Source of the DNA: an uncultured Oscillibacter sp.
GTDB lineage: Bacteria > Bacillota > Clostridia > Oscillospirales > Oscillospiraceae
DNA: 5,765 nucleotides
Assembly (NCBI GenBank): GCA_910588175.1
Contig: CAJUQQ010000093.1
Location: 1 to 5,765 of the forward strand
Direction of reading: 5' to 3'
The notes beneath the pieces are model-generated. The model was given only the letters and a program-made list of their open reading frames with translations. It was not told where the DNA came from and ran no database searches. Shown one piece after another: positions 4,441 through 5,765 of the stretch; position 1 is the first letter of the stretch, and each line of letters opens with the position of its first letter. Made by a program: the position numbers and the translations under genes.

Positions 4441-5765
4441 GCGTTCCCTCTCCGCACAGCAGACCATCCCCTATGTGGAGATGCTGAAAGACGGCATTTG
4501 CCGGGTGCGGGAGGGCTTCTATACAAAAACCATCGCCTACGAGGACATCAACTACTCCGTGGCCTCCAGCGAGGACCAGTCCGCCATCTTCGACGGCTGG
4601 TGCGGCTTCCTCAACTACTTTGACAGCGCCCTCCCGTTCCAGCTCTCTTTCATCAACCACCGCTCCAGGGGCGGCAGCCGGTACAAGGTCAATATCCCCA
4701 TGGCCCATGACGACTTTGACAGTATCCGGGGGGAATATGTGGATATGCTGAAACGGCAGATCGCCCGGAGCAACAACGGCATTGTCCGCTCCAAGTACAT
4801 CACCTTCGGCGTCCCCGCCGACGGCCTGGAAACGGCCCGCCCCCGGCTGGAGCGCGTCTCCAGCGACATCATGGGCAACTTCAAGAAGCTGGGGGCCCAC
4901 TCCCGCGTCCTCAACGGGCGGGAGCGGCTGGAGGTGCTCCACGGCCAGATGCACCCCGGAGGCCGGGAGCCGTTCCGCTTCTCCTGGCCGGACATCGTGA
5001 AAACCGGCATGGGGACGAAAGACTTTATCGCCCCGGACAGCTTCGACTTCACCGCCGCCCGGACGTTCCGGCTGGGCCAGTCCTGGGGCGCGGCCTCCTA
5101 TTTGCAGATCATGGCCTCCGAGCTGTCGGACAAGCTGCTGCTGGAGCTCCTGGAGCTGGACGCGGAAATGACCGTCACCCTCCACGTCCAGACCGTGGAC
5201 CAGCTCAAGGCCATCAAAATGACCAAGGGCAAAATCTCCGACATTGACAAGATGAAGGTGGAGGAGCAGAAAAAGGCGGTCAGGGCGGGGTACGATATGG
5301 AAATTCTGCCCCCGGACCTCATTACCTACTCCAAGGACGCGGCGGCGCTCCTGGCCGACCTCCAGTCCCGGAATGAAAGAATGTTCCTCCTGACGTTCAC
5401 TGTGGTGAATATCGCCCCCACCCGGCAAAAGCTGGAGAACGACGTGTTCACCATTTCCGGGATCGCCCAAAAGTACAACTGCGCCTTGAAGCGGCTGGAC
5501 TGGCAGCAGGAGCAGGGCTTCACGTCCTCCCTGGTGCTGGGGGATAACGCCATTGAGATACAGCGGGGCATGACCACCAGCTCCACGGCGATTTTCATTC
5601 CCTTTATGACAAAGGAGCTGCGGATGGACGGGGCGGCCCTCTACTACGGCATGAACGCCCTTTCCAATAACGTCATTATGGCGGACCGCAAGCGTCTGAA
5701 AAACCCCAACGGAGTGTATCGTAAAGGAACGGGGACACCCCGAAAACAACAGGCAGTCAGGCCGC
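4397..5765 (+). CDS. VirB4/TraE-type conjugation ATPase, N-terminal part (runs off the window, Walker A missing)
   Basis: This ATPase energises type IV secretion. The open frame gives about 456 codons with no stop to the window edge; intact relatives have about 800. Family stretches are seen in order: LSAQQTIPYVEMLKDGICRV, NGIVRSKYITFG, RPRLERVSSDIMGNFKKLG, EPFRFSWPDIVKTG, TKDFIAPDSF, GAASYLQIMA, KVEEQKKAVRAGYDM, LQSRNERMFLLTF, IAQKYNCALKRLDWQQEQG, STAIFIPF and LKNPNG (up to 5713). NPNG should lead directly into Walker A (about LILGTPGSGKS), but the frame continues VYRKGTGTPRKQQAVRP, so similarity stops there. No canonical start lies near the ribosome binding site: CTG 4397 is my best guess, and relatives starting with RLLNIRNK would place Met at TAT 4388. 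The first canonical codons in frame, GTG 4475 and ATG 4481, would cut the conserved N-terminus. The gene overlaps the PrgI gene. Confidence 0.85.
   Translation, partial: MNIRNKSAGPGRAGKRSLSAQQTIPYVEMLKDGICRVREGFYTKTIAYEDINYSVASSEDQSAIFDGWCGFLNYFDSALPFQLSFINHRSRGGSRYKVNIPMAHDDFDSIRGEYVDMLKRQIARSNNGIVRSKYITFGVPADGLETARPRLERVSSDIMGNFKKLGAHSRVLNGRERLEVLHGQMHPGGREPFRFSWPDIVKTGMGTKDFIAPDSFDFTAARTFRLGQSWGAASYLQIMASELSDKLLLELLELDAEMTVTLHVQTVDQLKAIKMTKGKISDIDKMKVEEQKKAVRAGYDMEILPPDLITYSKDAAALLADLQSRNERMFLLTFTVVNIAPTRQKLENDVFTISGIAQKYNCALKRLDWQQEQGFTSSLVLGDNAIEIQRGMTTSSTAIFIPFMTKELRMDGAALYYGMNALSNNVIMADRKRLKNPNGVYRKGTGTPRKQQAVRP
5714..5765 (+). other. Sequence of unknown origin replacing the VirB4 Walker A region
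   Basis: After AACCCCAACGGA the sequence GTGTATCGTAAAGGAACG and onward no longer fits VirB4. It contains a small hairpin, CGGGG-ACA-CCCCG (5730-5742). It could be the end of an inserted element (a second IME or a group II intron; the start GTGTA fits the usual GTGYG intron start only partly), a damaged gene, or an assembly join. Too little is visible to decide. Confidence 0.45.

Noticed and set aside
4307..5749. 480-codon open frame on the minus strand
   Set aside because: It is antisense to the well-supported VirB4 frame, shows no domain I recognise, and is explained by GC-rich codon bias.
1..5765. tRNA or rRNA genes, CRISPR arrays, defence or toxin systems
   Set aside because: I saw no cloverleaf, rRNA motif, regularly spaced direct repeats or recognisable toxin or defence domains. 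The methylase has no restriction partner here.

Overview
The window comes from an integrative conjugative element (ICE) of a Gram-positive anaerobe, most likely a gut Clostridia member (Oscillospirales/Lachnospirales type). Three things point there: the gene families, the strong GGAGG-type ribosome binding sites, and the order Maff2 - VirB6-like - MT-A70 methylase - PrgI - VirB4, which I know from Tn1549-like conjugative transposons. The organism call is inference. The conjugation genes from about 2370 onward look richer in G and C than the left third.

Layout. Positions 1-628 hold the 3' end of a probable relaxase/mobilisation gene. Positions 618-2273 hold a 551-residue large serine recombinase (TndX/TnpX-like) with its own near-consensus promoter, TTGACG-17 bp-TATAAT, lying inside the end of the relaxase gene. 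Relaxase plus serine recombinase is the core of an integrative mobilizable element (IME). Just past the recombinase, at about 2365-2368, the sequence changes abruptly into the last 25-26 codons of a Maff2-family gene, and the ICE transfer operon continues from there: VirB6/TrbL-like membrane protein (2461-3327), MT-A70 adenine methyltransferase (about 3380-4072), PrgI-family membrane protein (about 4060-4440) and a VirB4-type ATPase (about 4397 to the window end). The simplest reading is an IME inserted in maff2 of a larger ICE, with the recombinase next to the right attachment site and the 5' part of maff2 beyond the left edge.

Four things stand out. (1) The last ~80 bp of the presumed IME is a diverged, inverted copy of the maff2 3' end, so the junction lies at the centre of an imperfect palindrome of about 145-165 bp. 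(2) A ~109-nt hairpin-rich segment sits inside a near-perfect inverted repeat at the 3' end of the methylase gene and supplies its odd C-terminal tail; the same 15-mer arm recurs in front of the gene. (3) Three consecutive genes (methylase, PrgI, VirB4) lack ATG, GTG or TTG where the ribosome binding site and family N-termini put the start. (4) The VirB4 reading frame leaves its family exactly where Walker A should begin, about 50 nt before the window ends, suggesting a second insertion or a damaged gene.

Taken together, the transfer operon looks interrupted and possibly decaying: the Maff2 protein is cut by an element that may depend on this ICE or a related one for transfer. Precise excision of the IME would rejoin maff2. 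The recombinase promoter, oriented toward the transfer genes with no convincing terminator between, could meanwhile supply read-through transcription.
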